Assembly: GCF_018617485.1 (NCBI RefSeq)
Contig: NZ_JACSKH010000001.1
Location: 868,001-932,000 of the forward strand
DNA: 64,000 nucleotides
Direction of reading: 5' to 3'
DNA from: Exiguobacterium sp. s124
Lineage (GTDB): Bacteria > Bacillota > Bacilli > Exiguobacteriales > Exiguobacteriaceae
Part shown: positions 1-8,506 of the stretch, in pieces
How positions within the stretch are numbered: the first letter of the stretch is position 1
Layout of the letters: every line of letters starts with the position of its first letter
Notes under the pieces: model-generated
What the model was told of the DNA's origin: nothing
The model's input: the letters and a program-made list of their open reading frames with translations, nothing else
The model's database searches: none
Translations under genes and position numbers: made by a program

Positions 1-2
1 GT

Positions 3-488
3 GTACTGGATACGGCTCGTTTCCGGACGTTTGTCGCACAAGAATTAAACGTTTCCGTCAAAGATGTATCTGGATTCGTTCTTGGTGGACATGGCGACGA
101 TATGGTGCCTCTCGTGCGTTATTCATACGCCGGTGGCATCCCGCTTGAGAAACTCATACCACATGAGCGAATCGAGCAAATCGTCGAGCGGACACGAAAA
201 GGTGGCGGTGAAATCGTCCAACTTTTAGGTGATGGATCAGCGTATTATGCGCCAGCTGCTGCAATCGTAGAAATGGCTGAGGCGATTTTAAAGGATCAAC
301 GTCGAATCTTACCTGCTATTGCTTACTTAGAAGGCGAGTATGGATTTAACGATTTGTATCTAGGCGTTCCGACCATTCTTGGAAAACATGGCATTGAGCA
401 AGTACTCGAGCTCGATTTGACGGATGAAGAGAAAGCGGCGCTTTCGCGATCTGCAGACTCTGTTCGCTCCGTATTGGGCGTCTTATAA
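3..488 (+). CDS. mdh: Malate dehydrogenase, C-terminal part (5' end outside window)
   Basis: NAD-dependent malate dehydrogenase of the TCA cycle (malate to oxaloacetate), cytoplasmic. The open frame enters from the left edge (frame starts at base 3), so the Rossmann domain is missing. The visible part begins [19 protein letters not shown] and continues [21 protein letters not shown], where the HGD motif contains the catalytic histidine of the LDH/MDH superfamily. The C-terminal half ends with the usual [16 protein letters not shown] helix. It is followed by a strong terminator and then phoP, as in Bacillus, where citZ-icd-mdh precede phoPR. The ATG at 102 is internal, not a start. Confidence 0.95.
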   Translation, partial: VLDTARFRTFVAQELNVSVKDVSGFVLGGHGDDMVPLVRYSYAGGIPLEKLIPHERIEQIVERTRKGGGEIVQLLGDGSAYYAPAAAIVEMAEAILKDQRRILPAIAYLEGEYGFNDLYLGVPTILGKHGIEQVLELDLTDEEKAALSRSADSVRSVLGVL

Positions 489-490
489 GT

Positions 491-529
491 AAAAGTGCTT
501 CCTGCAATCTTGTGGGAAGCACTTTTTTT
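491..529 (+). terminator. Rho-independent terminator of mdh
   Basis: Stem AAAGTGCTTCC / GGAAGCACTTT with a short loop followed by a T run, 3 bases after the mdh stop codon. Confidence 0.9.
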
Positions 530-670
530 GCGGTTTCCATCTTGTGGGGCGTGCTACACTAAAAGTGGATTTGTTTTGTTTTTGTAAAGATTTGCTTTGA
601 GGTTGGTCGTTTCAAGCTTTGATTTGTAAAATAGAGAGTGACATTTGATGGATCAAGAGGAGGAAGTAGT

Positions 671-1372
671 GTGGCTGATAAAGTAATTGTTGTCGATGAT
701 GAAGTATCGATTGCGACGTTATTAAAATTTAATTTAGAACAAGCTGGTTTCGAGGTGGAAACTGCGCATGATGGAAAAACCGGATTGGAATTGGCTGAAA
801 AGAAAGATGCCGTCTTAATCGTGCTCGACTTGATGCTTCCGGAAATGGATGGACTTGAAGTGTGTAAACGACTGCGTCAACAAAAAGTCAATACGCCGAT
901 TTTGATGCTGACAGCAAAAGACGATGAGTTTGATAAAGTCCTCGGTCTTGAACTCGGTGCAGACGATTATTTGACGAAGCCGTTCAGTCCACGCGAAGTC
1001 GTGGCACGTGTCAAAGCGATTTTAAGACGCTCTGCCCCACAAGAGACTGCGGTCGAAGAAGATGTCATTCAAATCGGTAACGTAAAAATTGTCGCCTCTA
1101 ACTACGAAGTGTTCAAGCAAGGTGAACGCCTCGAATTGACACCGAAAGAATTCGAATTGTTAGCCTACTTGGCAAAAAACAAAGGGCGGGTGCTCACTCG
1201 AGATCAATTGCTATCGGCTATTTGGAATTATGATTTTGTCGGTGATACGCGAATCGTCGATGTCCATATCAGTCACCTTCGTGAAAAAATCGAGCCTGTC
1301 ACGAAGAAACCGACGTATATCAAGACGATTCGTGGACTCGGCTATAAAATGGAGGAGCCGACTTCGGAATGA
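671..1372 (+). CDS. phoP: Phosphate-regulon response regulator PhoP
   Basis: OmpR-family response regulator that, when phosphorylated by the adjacent PhoR, binds Pho boxes and controls phosphate-starvation genes. The receiver domain (about residues 1-120) has the acidic pocket VVDDE, phosphoacceptor Asp53 in VLDLMLPEMDG and the conserved LTKPF lysine. A winged-helix DNA-binding domain follows (about 135-233, ending TIRGLGYKME). I chose GTG 671 because it has AGAGGAGG just upstream and gives the standard start MADKVIVVDDE; an in-frame ATG at 638 would add 11 unconserved residues and lacks a ribosome site. It overlaps phoR by four bases. The mdh-phoP-phoR-polA order is that of Bacillus. Confidence 0.95.
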   Translation: MADKVIVVDDEVSIATLLKFNLEQAGFEVETAHDGKTGLELAEKKDAVLIVLDLMLPEMDGLEVCKRLRQQKVNTPILMLTAKDDEFDKVLGLELGADDYLTKPFSPREVVARVKAILRRSAPQETAVEEDVIQIGNVKIVASNYEVFKQGERLELTPKEFELLAYLAKNKGRVLTRDQLLSAIWNYDFVGDTRIVDVHISHLREKIEPVTKKPTYIKTIRGLGYKMEEPTSE

Positions 1373-3096
1373 AGACGTATCGCTCTAGATTCATGACGAC
1401 GCTCATCCTACTCGTCACGGGCGTCCTCCTGACACTTGGCATCGTACTCGGTCAGCTATTCAAAGATTTTTATTTAGATTCTGAGCGAGACCGCTTAAAA
1501 GAGGATGCTCAATTGGCCGCCTTGTATCTTGAAGGAGGAGAGCTAGACGAGATTCGCGAGTATGTCGGTCAAATCGATGACGGGAGTAGCTTTGATATTT
1601 TACTACTCAACAGCAGGATGGAAGTCATCGCCGGGACGCCATTTCGTGTCGGATCAATCGATTATAAAATTGAACCGAGTCTAGTACCCGATGAAGGGAC
1701 GTTCGGTGCAGCGGATGAGGACGAACTGATCCAGTTCACAAAACCAATCGAACTAGCAACAGGCGAAACAGTCTACTTGACGTTCATTCGTTACGTGTCC
1801 GACCTTGAAGGGGTGTATGATCGAATCTGGCTGACGATTGCACTGGCGCTATTCTTTTCATTTTTCATCATTTTGTTCGTCCTTCAACATTTGACGAACC
1901 AATTCATCCGACCGATCGATGAGGCGACGATCGTCTTACGGGAGCTGGCGGATGGGAATTACCGAGCTCGTGTTTATGAACTGAGAAACGATGAAGAGAC
2001 CGGCAGTCTGGCGGGATCGATTAATGTCCTCGCCAGAAACCTGGAGTCAATTTCACTTGGAGAATCGGTTCAGCGGGCGAGACTCGAATCGCTGATTGAA
2101 TATATGGGGGCTGGTCTTCTTCTCGTGGACGAGCGAGGCATCGTCACGTTAGTCAACCGATCGTATCGGGAGATGTTCCAATATGATGACTTGTCGATTG
2201 GACAATTTTATCATGGGATTCTACCGAGTCCTGACGTCGAGTCCCTGATTGAGGATGTTTATTTGACGGAAGAAGTCCATCGCCGTCAACTGTCGATTCG
2301 AACCGGCTTCAATCAGAAAACGTATATGGTATCTGCTGCGCCGATTTTCAGTGATACCGGAATGCTTCGTGGTACCACGCTTTTATTCAACGATATCACG
2401 GAGTTGAAGCGACTCGAGAAGATGCGGAAAGACTTTGTCGCGAACGTCAGTCATGAACTGAAGACCCCACTCACGTCCATTCGTGGATTTAGTGAGACAC
2501 TTCTCGACGGTGCAAAAGAAGTGCCTGAACTCCGAGACCAGTTTTTAGACATCATTCAAAAAGAGGCGACGCGGATGCAGGTGCTTGTTGAAGATTTGCT
2601 TGAGCTGTCGAGATTAGAACGTGATGATTTCCAGATGGAACTGGTCTTTGTCGATTTGAACCAGCTCGTCGATGAAGTATGTCTCCTGCTCAGTCAGAAA
2701 GCGAGAAAGAAGTCAATTCAGCTAGAGGCCAAGCATCATGGGACTGCTGTCTTGCAAGCTGACTTGAACCGTATGAAGCAAGTCATCATGAACCTTGTCG
2801 CAAACGCCATTAATTATTCTCCTGAAGGAAGTCGCGTTGAGATTTCTGTCGAAGCGGAGGGGGACGCATACAAGTTACGAGTGAAAGACAATGGAATCGG
2901 GATCGCTGAAAAAGAAGTGAGTCGCATCTTTGAACGATTTTATCGTGTCGACAAAGCGAGAAGTCGAAACTCAGGGGGGACAGGTCTTGGTCTTGCCATC
3001 GTGAAACACATCATTGATTTGCATCATGCATCAATCGATGTCGATAGTGTCGAAGGGAAAGGAACGACGTTCACAATCACGTTCCCGAGGGATTAA
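1369..3096 (+). CDS. phoR: Phosphate-regulon sensor histidine kinase PhoR
   Basis: Membrane-bound histidine kinase partner of PhoP. Features in order: N-terminal membrane segment (about residues 8-30), an extracytoplasmic sensor region, a second membrane segment (about 153-175, LALFFSFFIILFVLQ), HAMP linker, PAS-like domain (about 240-350), the dimerisation helix with phosphoacceptor His at about residue 362 (NVSHELKTPLTSIRGF), and the HATPase domain with an N box (NLVANAINYSPEG), DNGIGI and GGTGLGLAIV. At 575 residues it has the usual PhoR length. The ATGA overlap with phoP indicates translational coupling. Downstream lies a Pho-box-like array, so the pair may control a promoter immediately behind itself. 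Confidence 0.95.
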   Translation: MKTYRSRFMTTLILLVTGVLLTLGIVLGQLFKDFYLDSERDRLKEDAQLAALYLEGGELDEIREYVGQIDDGSSFDILLLNSRMEVIAGTPFRVGSIDYKIEPSLVPDEGTFGAADEDELIQFTKPIELATGETVYLTFIRYVSDLEGVYDRIWLTIALALFFSFFIILFVLQHLTNQFIRPIDEATIVLRELADGNYRARVYELRNDEETGSLAGSINVLARNLESISLGESVQRARLESLIEYMGAGLLLVDERGIVTLVNRSYREMFQYDDLSIGQFYHGILPSPDVESLIEDVYLTEEVHRRQLSIRTGFNQKTYMVSAAPIFSDTGMLRGTTLLFNDITELKRLEKMRKDFVANVSHELKTPLTSIRGFSETLLDGAKEVPELRDQFLDIIQKEATRMQVLVEDLLELSRLERDDFQMELVFVDLNQLVDEVCLLLSQKARKKSIQLEAKHHGTAVLQADLNRMKQVIMNLVANAINYSPEGSRVEISVEAEGDAYKLRVKDNGIGIAEKEVSRIFERFYRVDKARSRNSGGTGLGLAIVKHIIDLHHASIDVDSVEGKGTTFTITFPRD

Positions 3097-3104
3097 TTTT
3101 CCAG

Positions 3105-3165
3105 GTTACATTCACTTTACAAAACCTTGCTATTTCATTCATATTTGCTTTACAAAACCTTGCTA
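3105..3165 (+). promoter_or_regulatory. Array of six Pho-box-like hexamers at exact 11-bp spacing
   Basis: Hexamers GTTACA (3105), TTTACA (3116), TTGCTA (3127), TTCATA (3138), TTTACA (3149) and TTGCTA (3160) repeat with an exact 11-bp period. Positions 3115-3134 and 3148-3167 are identical over 20 bases, displaced by 33 bp. PhoP sites in Bacillus are tandem TT(A/T/C)ACA hexamers with about 5-bp spacers, so this is a good candidate PhoP-binding array directly behind phoR. A possible -10 (TATTCT, 3164-3169) overlaps the last repeat. Confidence 0.6.
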
Positions 3166-3234
3166 TTCTATGGATGAGACCTCTTCATCATCTCGTGAAT
3201 CGATCGGTGCTCATCTCCACACGGTCGAGAATTT

Positions 3235-3270
3235 GACCCTTTTCTATTCGTAGAAAAGGGTCTTTTTTTT
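3235..3270 (+). terminator. Strong terminator between phoR and polA
   Basis: Perfect 12-bp stem GACCCTTTTCTA / TAGAAAAGGGTC closed by a TTCG tetraloop, then eight T residues. Confidence 0.93.
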
Positions 3271-3326
3271 CGAACGCATGTACCCGTATGGTATGATGGA
3301 TGAAGAGAAGAATGGAGGTCGATTGA

Positions 3327-5921
3327 ATGAATAAACTACTAGTCCTAGATGGGAATTCCTTAACATATCGTGCGTTTTTTGCACTGCCTCCGATGTCGGA
3401 CGCGTCAGGTCGAAATACGAACGCGGTGTATGGTTTTACGATGATGTTGTTGAAATTGATGGAGGACGAGCAACCGACGCATTTCGCTGTTGCGTTCGAT
3501 GCATCAAAGAAGACGTTCCGTCATGATACGTTTGCCGAGTACAAAGGAGGGCGCCAGAAAACGCCTGGGGAATTACGGGAACAATTTCCCCTCGTGCGCG
3601 ACGTCTGTCGGGCCTTTGGCATCTCTGTCTTAGAGCTCGATCAATATGAGGCAGATGATATCATTGGTACGCTCTCAAAAGATGAATCGTTTGATCAAGT
3701 GACGATTGTGACGGGAGATAAAGATTTATTGCAACTCATCAACAATCGCGTGACCGTCTATTTGACGAAGCGAGGCATCACCGATGTCGAAAAAATGAAC
3801 GAGACGGCATTCCAAGAACGTTATGAAGGACTACAGCCGATTCAGATGATCGATTTAAAAGGACTGATGGGGGATAAATCGGATAACATCCCTGGAATAC
3901 CAGGGGTGGGTGAAAAGACGGCACTCAAGTTGATTTCAACATATGGTACCGTCGAGGCCCTATACGAACATACAGATGAACTAAAAGGGAAACAAAAAGA
4001 AAAGGTAGAGGCGAATGAGCGGGAAGCGAAAATGTCAAAACAATTGGCGACCATTTATACGGACGTCCCGCTTGATGTAACCGTCGACGACCTGGTGTTC
4101 AAGCCGTATGACGCTTCCGCCGTGAAGCCCCTGTTCATGGAACTTCAATTCAAATCCTTGATTGGCAAACTGTCGGACAGCTCTACAGAAGAAACGGTTG
4201 AAAAAGAAGTACGACCGACGATCGACCTTTCTGATCAAGATTTGTCGCGGGCCGTTCTGTTTCTTGAGCAGTTGCACGATGATTATTTTGAAGAGACTAT
4301 CGTCGGGGTTGCGATCGCATCAGATCGTGGAGTGACGATTGGCGATGTGACGCTGCTACAAGATGAGCGAGTCAAAGAATGGATTGAAGATGAATCCAGG
4401 ACGACCATTTGTCTCGATGCCAAACAGACAATCATTCAGTTGAAACGCCAACAGCTATCCCTTCGTGGTTATGAGGATTTACTCGTTGCCGGCTACTTAT
4501 TGAACTTATCTGGTGGAACGTCACTCAGCTCGATTGCTTCTCATTTCGCATACCCTCTTGAAGAAGATGAAACGGTATATGGGAAAGGTGCAAAAATCAA
4601 AGTGCCGGAAGAGAATGTGTTCCATACGCATCTCGCTGAAAAAGCACATGCGATTTTGACGTTATTTGAACGGGTCGTTTCAGAACTGAAAGAAAACGAG
4701 CAGACGGAACTGTATGAAGCGCTCGAAAAACCGCTCGTCTCGGTGTTGGCTGAGATGGAGTGGGCAGGTATTCATGTAAATGTTGAGACACTTCAGCATA
4801 TGGAGACAGATCTTCGAGAGCGTCTAACCGCACTTGAGGTGACGATTCATGAATTGGCCGGGGAACCGTTCAACATCAATTCGCCAAAACAGCTTGGGGT
4901 TGTCCTATTTGAAAAATTAGCGCTACCTCCTGTGAAAAAGACAAAGACGGGATACTCGACCGCAGCGGATGTACTTGAAAAGTTGGCACCGCTTCATCCA
5001 ATCATCGAGAAAATCATGCACTATCGCGAACTTGGTAAATTGCAGTCGACCTATGTAGAAGGGTTACAGAAAGTTGTGAAAGAAGACGGCAAGATTCACA
5101 CTCGATACACGCAGACGTTGACGCAAACCGGGCGACTCTCGTCAGTCAATCCGAACTTACAAAACATCCCGATTCGATTAGAGGAAGGACGTCGTATCCG
5201 TAAGGCGTTCACCGCGAGCGAACCTGGCTGGGTCCTTTATGCGGTCGATTACTCGCAGATTGAACTCCGGATTATGGCGCATATGTCACAAGATGAGAAA
5301 ATGATGGCTGCTTTCTTACACGATGAGGATATCCATACCTCGACGGCGGCGAACGTCTTCAAAGTCGCAAATGAAGAAGTCACTTCCCTCATGCGGCGCC
5401 AGGCGAAAGCGGTCAACTTTGGAATCATTTATGGAATCAGTGATTACGGCCTGTCGCAAAATCTAGGAATCACGCGAAAAGAAGCGCAAACCTTCATCGA
5501 TACGTACTTTGAGCAGTTCCCAGGAGTGAAGACGTTCATGGATGCCGCGATTGAACGGGCTCGTGAACATGGTTTCGTCGAGACGATGTTAAAACGCCGG
5601 CGGAACATCCCGGATATCCATTCTCGTAATTTTAACTTGCGAGGATTTGCCGAGCGTACAGCCATCAATACTCCGATTCAAGGAACGGCAGCTGATATCA
5701 TCAAAAAAGCGATGATTGACGTCGATCACGCTCTTCAATCGTCACATCTTCAATCCAAACTGTTGCTACAAGTTCATGATGAACTGATTTTTGAAGGGCC
5801 GGCAGAAGAGATGGAAGCATTAGAAAAATTGGTGACAGATGCGATGGAACATACGGTGACACTCGATGTACCGTTACGCGCGGACGGAGCCGTGGGAACA
5901 ACATGGTTCGATACGAAATAA
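3327..5921 (+). CDS. polA: DNA polymerase I
   Basis: Repair and Okazaki-fragment-processing polymerase. The N-terminal 5' nuclease domain (about residues 1-290) shows LVLDGNSLTYRAFFALP, the acidic motifs QYEADDIIGT and TGDKDLLQL, and the helix-hairpin-helix GLMGDKSDNIPGIPGVGEKT. The C-terminal family A polymerase domain has catalytic aspartates in YAVDYSQIELR (about residue 640) and LLQVHDELIFE (about 816), with the O helix RRQAKAVNFGIIYG. The middle domain lacks the DxE motif of the 3'-5' exonuclease, as in Bacillus/Geobacillus Pol I, so proofreading is probably absent. A GGAGG site precedes ATG 3327. Followed after 21 bp by mutM, a DNA-repair pairing. Confidence 0.97.
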   Translation: MNKLLVLDGNSLTYRAFFALPPMSDASGRNTNAVYGFTMMLLKLMEDEQPTHFAVAFDASKKTFRHDTFAEYKGGRQKTPGELREQFPLVRDVCRAFGISVLELDQYEADDIIGTLSKDESFDQVTIVTGDKDLLQLINNRVTVYLTKRGITDVEKMNETAFQERYEGLQPIQMIDLKGLMGDKSDNIPGIPGVGEKTALKLISTYGTVEALYEHTDELKGKQKEKVEANEREAKMSKQLATIYTDVPLDVTVDDLVFKPYDASAVKPLFMELQFKSLIGKLSDSSTEETVEKEVRPTIDLSDQDLSRAVLFLEQLHDDYFEETIVGVAIASDRGVTIGDVTLLQDERVKEWIEDESRTTICLDAKQTIIQLKRQQLSLRGYEDLLVAGYLLNLSGGTSLSSIASHFAYPLEEDETVYGKGAKIKVPEENVFHTHLAEKAHAILTLFERVVSELKENEQTELYEALEKPLVSVLAEMEWAGIHVNVETLQHMETDLRERLTALEVTIHELAGEPFNINSPKQLGVVLFEKLALPPVKKTKTGYSTAADVLEKLAPLHPIIEKIMHYRELGKLQSTYVEGLQKVVKEDGKIHTRYTQTLTQTGRLSSVNPNLQNIPIRLEEGRRIRKAFTASEPGWVLYAVDYSQIELRIMAHMSQDEKMMAAFLHDEDIHTSTAANVFKVANEEVTSLMRRQAKAVNFGIIYGISDYGLSQNLGITRKEAQTFIDTYFEQFPGVKTFMDAAIERAREHGFVETMLKRRRNIPDIHSRNFNLRGFAERTAINTPIQGTAADIIKKAMIDVDHALQSSHLQSKLLLQVHDELIFEGPAEEMEALEKLVTDAMEHTVTLDVPLRADGAVGTTWFDTK

Positions 5922-5942
5922 GAGGATAGAAAGGAAGTCAGT

Positions 5943-6770
5943 ATGCCAGAATTACCAGAAGTCGAAACGGTTTGTCGTAGATTGCGACCTGCCGTTTCCG
6001 GAAAGACGATTCAGTCCGTCGATGTGCTCGACCCTAAAATCATTCGGGGACATGTGCCTGATGAATGGGTACACCACTTGATTGGAGAGACCATCACGGA
6101 TGTGGAACGTCGTGGGAAATTTATCTTATTCAAATTAACAAACGGGTACCTTGTCTCCCATCTCCGCATGGAAGGGAAATTCTTCCCTTATGAGACAATT
6201 ACAGAACCGGCCAAACATACACATGTCGTCATCAACTTCACAGATCAATCGACGTTACATTATAACGACGTGCGTAAATTTGGTACGATGGAATTACGGA
6301 CGAATGAAACGGTTCACACGACACCTCCCCTTTCGCTACTTGCGTTCGAACCGTTTGACGAACGTGTGACAGCGGAAGCGTTGCATCGACGTTTAGAACG
6401 GATGAAGACGCGTGCCATCAAGACGGCACTACTCGATCAATCGATCTTCGTCGGATTAGGGAATATTTATGTGGATGAAACACTGTTTCGCGCCGGCGTG
6501 CATCCGACACGACCAGCGGCTAGTTTGACACGTGAGGAAGTAGAACGTGTACGCGTGGAAGCGGTCGCTGTACTGAGTGAGGCGATTGAACGTGGGGGAA
6601 GTACAATTCGTAGTTATACAAACCCAGACGGGGCTACGGGAACGTTTCAAGAGACGCTTTATGTATACGGACAAGCGGGTGAGCCGTGCCGTCGCTGCGG
6701 ACAGGAAATCGAAAAGATGAAACTAGGCGGGCGTGGCACGCATTATTGTCCACGCTGTCAACAACGTTAA
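5943..6770 (+). CDS. mutM: Formamidopyrimidine-DNA glycosylase (Fpg/MutM)
   Basis: Bifunctional base-excision enzyme that removes 8-oxoguanine and nicks the abasic site. It starts MPELPEVETV, so Pro2 (after Met removal the catalytic N-terminal proline) and Glu3 are present. The H2TH region (about 150-180) contains DQSIFVGLGNIYVDE. The C-terminal zinc finger has CRRCG and CPRCQ pairs with the GRGTHYCP strand. At 275 residues it is full length. It lies 21 bp behind polA and 12 bp ahead of coaE, forming a polA-mutM-coaE operon as in Bacillus. Confidence 0.97.
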   Translation: MPELPEVETVCRRLRPAVSGKTIQSVDVLDPKIIRGHVPDEWVHHLIGETITDVERRGKFILFKLTNGYLVSHLRMEGKFFPYETITEPAKHTHVVINFTDQSTLHYNDVRKFGTMELRTNETVHTTPPLSLLAFEPFDERVTAEALHRRLERMKTRAIKTALLDQSIFVGLGNIYVDETLFRAGVHPTRPAASLTREEVERVRVEAVAVLSEAIERGGSTIRSYTNPDGATGTFQETLYVYGQAGEPCRRCGQEIEKMKLGGRGTHYCPRCQQR

Positions 6771-6782
6771 GGAGTGGGCGTT

Positions 6783-7388
6783 ATGTTGAAGATTGGATTG
6801 ACGGGTGGGATTGCAACCGGGAAGTCCACGGTGTCTCGACTATTTCGGGAAAGAGGGATCCCGATTATCGATGCCGATTTGATTGCGAGGAAGGTTGTCG
6901 AACCCGGTGGAAAGGCGATAGAGGGTGTAAAAACGGCATTTCCAAAATGTTTTAACGGCGATGTCTTAAACCGTCCCGCATTAGGGCGCGAAATCTTTCA
7001 TGATGAGACGAAGCGACAACAGTTAAACCAGTTGATGCATCCAGCGATACGTGAAGAGATGAAGGAGCAGATGCGTTCACATGAAGCGGCCGGGGAGTCT
7101 GTCGTCATTTTTGATATTCCGCTCTTATTTGAAGGGACAATGCTCGATCTCGTCAATTATTCTGTCGTCGTCTATTGCCGCGAAGAGATTCAATTGATGC
7201 GTCTCATGGAACGGAATGGATTGACGAAAGAAGAGGCGCTCGCACGCATCCATTCTCAAATCCCGATTGAGGAGAAAAAGCATCAGGCCGATTTTCTCGT
7301 CAATAACAACGGTTCACTCGGGGATTTACCCCCGCAAATCGACCGCTTAGTCGAACAATTTAAAGCCATAGAAAAAGAAGGCGAATAA
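6783..7388 (+). CDS. coaE: Dephospho-CoA kinase
   Basis: Last step of coenzyme A synthesis: ATP-dependent phosphorylation of dephospho-CoA. The P-loop GLTGGIATGKSTV lies at about residues 5-17, followed by the IPIIDADLIAR substrate region and the IPLLFE lid motif. ATG 6783 is preferred over GTG 6774, because AAGGAG (6769-6774) lies 8 bp from the ATG and overlaps the GTG. The protein is 201 residues. Its stop codon (7386-7388) lies inside the direct repeat that flanks the neighbouring insertion element, so the insertion left the reading frame intact but removed its original terminator hairpin. Confidence 0.96.
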   Translation: MLKIGLTGGIATGKSTVSRLFRERGIPIIDADLIARKVVEPGGKAIEGVKTAFPKCFNGDVLNRPALGREIFHDETKRQQLNQLMHPAIREEMKEQMRSHEAAGESVVIFDIPLLFEGTMLDLVNYSVVVYCREEIQLMRLMERNGLTKEEALARIHSQIPIEEKKHQADFLVNNNGSLGDLPPQIDRLVEQFKAIEKEGE

Positions 7389-7392
7389 TAAT
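7384..7392. repeat. Left copy of flanking direct repeat (putative target-site duplication)
   Basis: AATAATAAT, identical to 8533-8541. It overlaps the last codon and stop codon of coaE without changing them. Confidence 0.7.
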
Positions 7393-7418
7393 TAACGGGT
7401 TCGGTTTTGGAGTACAAA
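7393..7418 (+). repeat. Left terminal inverted repeat
   Basis: 26 bases starting TAACGGGTTCGG, the exact reverse complement of 8507-8532; similarity ends abruptly inside. Confidence 0.88.
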
Positions 7419-7439
7419 CATTAAAAAAGTAATTTAAAT

Positions 7440-7478
7440 AGAGGTCCAATTCGCATATGAATTGGACCTCTTGTTTTT
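7440..7478 (+). terminator. Strong hairpin at left end of the element
   Basis: 13-bp stem AGAGGTCCAATTC / GAATTGGACCTCT with a 6-base loop and a TTGTTTTT tail. It could end transcription coming out of coaE, replacing the terminator split by the insertion. Confidence 0.8.
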
Positions 7479-7562
7479 GCTGTTATTAAAGGGTTTATGG
7501 TAATTTAACACCCTAATTCACAAGGTAATTCGCACCCTAATTCGCAACAGTCTGATGGCTAA

Positions 7563-7688
7563 CATACTCCTGCGAATTGGTGTGTTAAAACGTATACCAA
7601 TACTTCTGTGAGAAAGGATTCCAAAACGCCTGCTCAGATTCTCGTTAAAAAGCTATATGCAATCAACGAAATGATTTATAAGCAGTAA
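7563..7688 (+). pseudogene. Possible 3' gene fragment inside the element
   Basis: An open frame of 41 codons without a usable start codon ends at TAA 7686-7688. It reads like the end of a protein (TPAQILVKKLYAINEMIYKQ) and is followed within 10 bp by a strong terminator, as a real gene end would be. The upstream frame is closed by a stop at 7560-7562. I do not recognise the family. Chance cannot be excluded at this length. Confidence 0.3.
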
Positions 7689-7697
7689 AACGAAGAA

Positions 7698-7725
7698 AAA
7701 AGACCGATTGCTTAATCGGTCTTTT
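7698..7725 (+). terminator. Bidirectional terminator inside the element
   Basis: 12-bp stem AAAAGACCGATT / AATCGGTCTTTT with loop GCTT, usable from both sides. It lies 56 bp beyond the stop of the minus-strand Imm26 gene. Confidence 0.8.
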
Positions 7726-7781
7726 CGTTTCTATATCTATATTGCCTTATTCAATTAAAGCCCCCTTTAATGGAAGAAAGC

Positions 7782-8255
7782 CTAGGAATCGTATATGAGA
7801 TCGTCGTAATAACTGTTCCATTCAGTTCCTAAAAATCTAGCTCTTGTTGCATTTTCAACAGAAGATGGAGACCAAGACTCTAATTCCTTTAACTTGTCTA
7901 GTTCAATTAGCTTTTTCCCCTCACTTTTTACGTTTCCTAAATAATCTATTAACTGGTATCCTTCTTGGGTTTCTTCTTTATAATTAGGGAAATGAATTTC
8001 TGGAATCGATTCATTTCCTAACACTTCCCATAAACCATCCTCTATTCTTGATATAATTGTCGGAACAAGAAAAATAATTTGCTCCTTAGGAATTCCTTTG
8101 ACTAATGGATGCTCATCACTCACTAAATCAAAGATAATCAAGAAATCACAAATTGGTCCTATGGAGAGAACTTGCCCGTAGGAAAATAGATTCTCGTTTA
8201 GTTTAATTGAAAAAATATCTCCTATCTTGACTTTTACTTTCTTTTTTCTTGCCAT
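7782..8255 (-). CDS. Imm26-family immunity-like protein
   Basis: 157 residues. The N-terminus is a basic run followed by IGDIFSIKLNENLFSYGQVL, the pattern that opens Imm26-type immunity proteins (a small beta-rich fold with a GDIFxIPL strand and a glycine-x-V/L strand). The rest includes FLIIFDLVSDEH and a conserved-looking tail with ATRARFLGTEWNSYYDD. Imm26 proteins neutralise toxin domains of contact-dependent or secreted polymorphic toxins, acting in the cytoplasm; the cognate toxin cannot be told from the sequence. The gene is AT-rich with AT-ending codons, unlike its neighbours, which indicates transfer. Its ribosome site is weak (AGCAGGTG). A possible toxin tail ends three bases upstream. 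The family assignment is by motif recognition only. Confidence 0.7.
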   Translation of the reverse strand: MARKKKVKVKIGDIFSIKLNENLFSYGQVLSIGPICDFLIIFDLVSDEHPLVKGIPKEQIIFLVPTIISRIEDGLWEVLGNESIPEIHFPNYKEETQEGYQLIDYLGNVKSEGKKLIELDKLKELESWSPSSVENATRARFLGTEWNSYYDDLIYDS

Positions 8256-8258
8256 AAA

Positions 8259-8360
8259 TTAATACACCTGCTTCAGTTTTGATGGTGAGGTATCTCTTAC
8301 AGTGGTAGTTTCATATTCAGTAAACCTGCCCTTTAATTGAATAATCCCTTTGTCTACATA
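8259..8360 (-). pseudogene. Possible toxin C-terminal remnant abutting Imm26
   Basis: On the minus strand a 33-codon open frame (containing RFTEYETTTVRDTSPSKLKQ) runs to a stop three bases before the Imm26 ATG. It is closed upstream by TAA at 8361-8363 and has no start codon. A toxin gene ending directly before its immunity gene is the normal layout of polymorphic toxin modules, so this may be the last piece of a lost toxin. The fragment is short, so this is an inference. Confidence 0.35.
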
Positions 8361-8409
8361 TTAACATAAAATCCCATAAAACCTTTGGAAAATCCTCTAT
8401 TATGAATTA

Positions 8410-8444
8410 AAAACGCACAGATAACCAATCACTGTGCGTTTTTT
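8410..8444. terminator. Hairpin near the right end of the element
   Basis: Stem AAAACGCACAG / CTGTGCGTTTT around an 11-base loop, with T runs on both strands, so it could stop transcription either way. Confidence 0.7.
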
Positions 8445-8506
8445 AGTGTTAATTTAGTGGGATTTATATAGCGAATCGAGTAGTGAATAATGCTGTTATT
8501 TGACAT

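Noticed and set aside
583-630. Two TGTAAA motifs upstream of phoP as Pho boxes
   Set aside because: They are 42 bp apart, not in an 11-bp period, and have no further repeats between them.
3014-3253. 79-codon frame over the end of phoR and the Pho-box region
   Set aside because: No ribosome site; it overlaps the phoR end and runs across the regulatory repeats and into the terminator stem.
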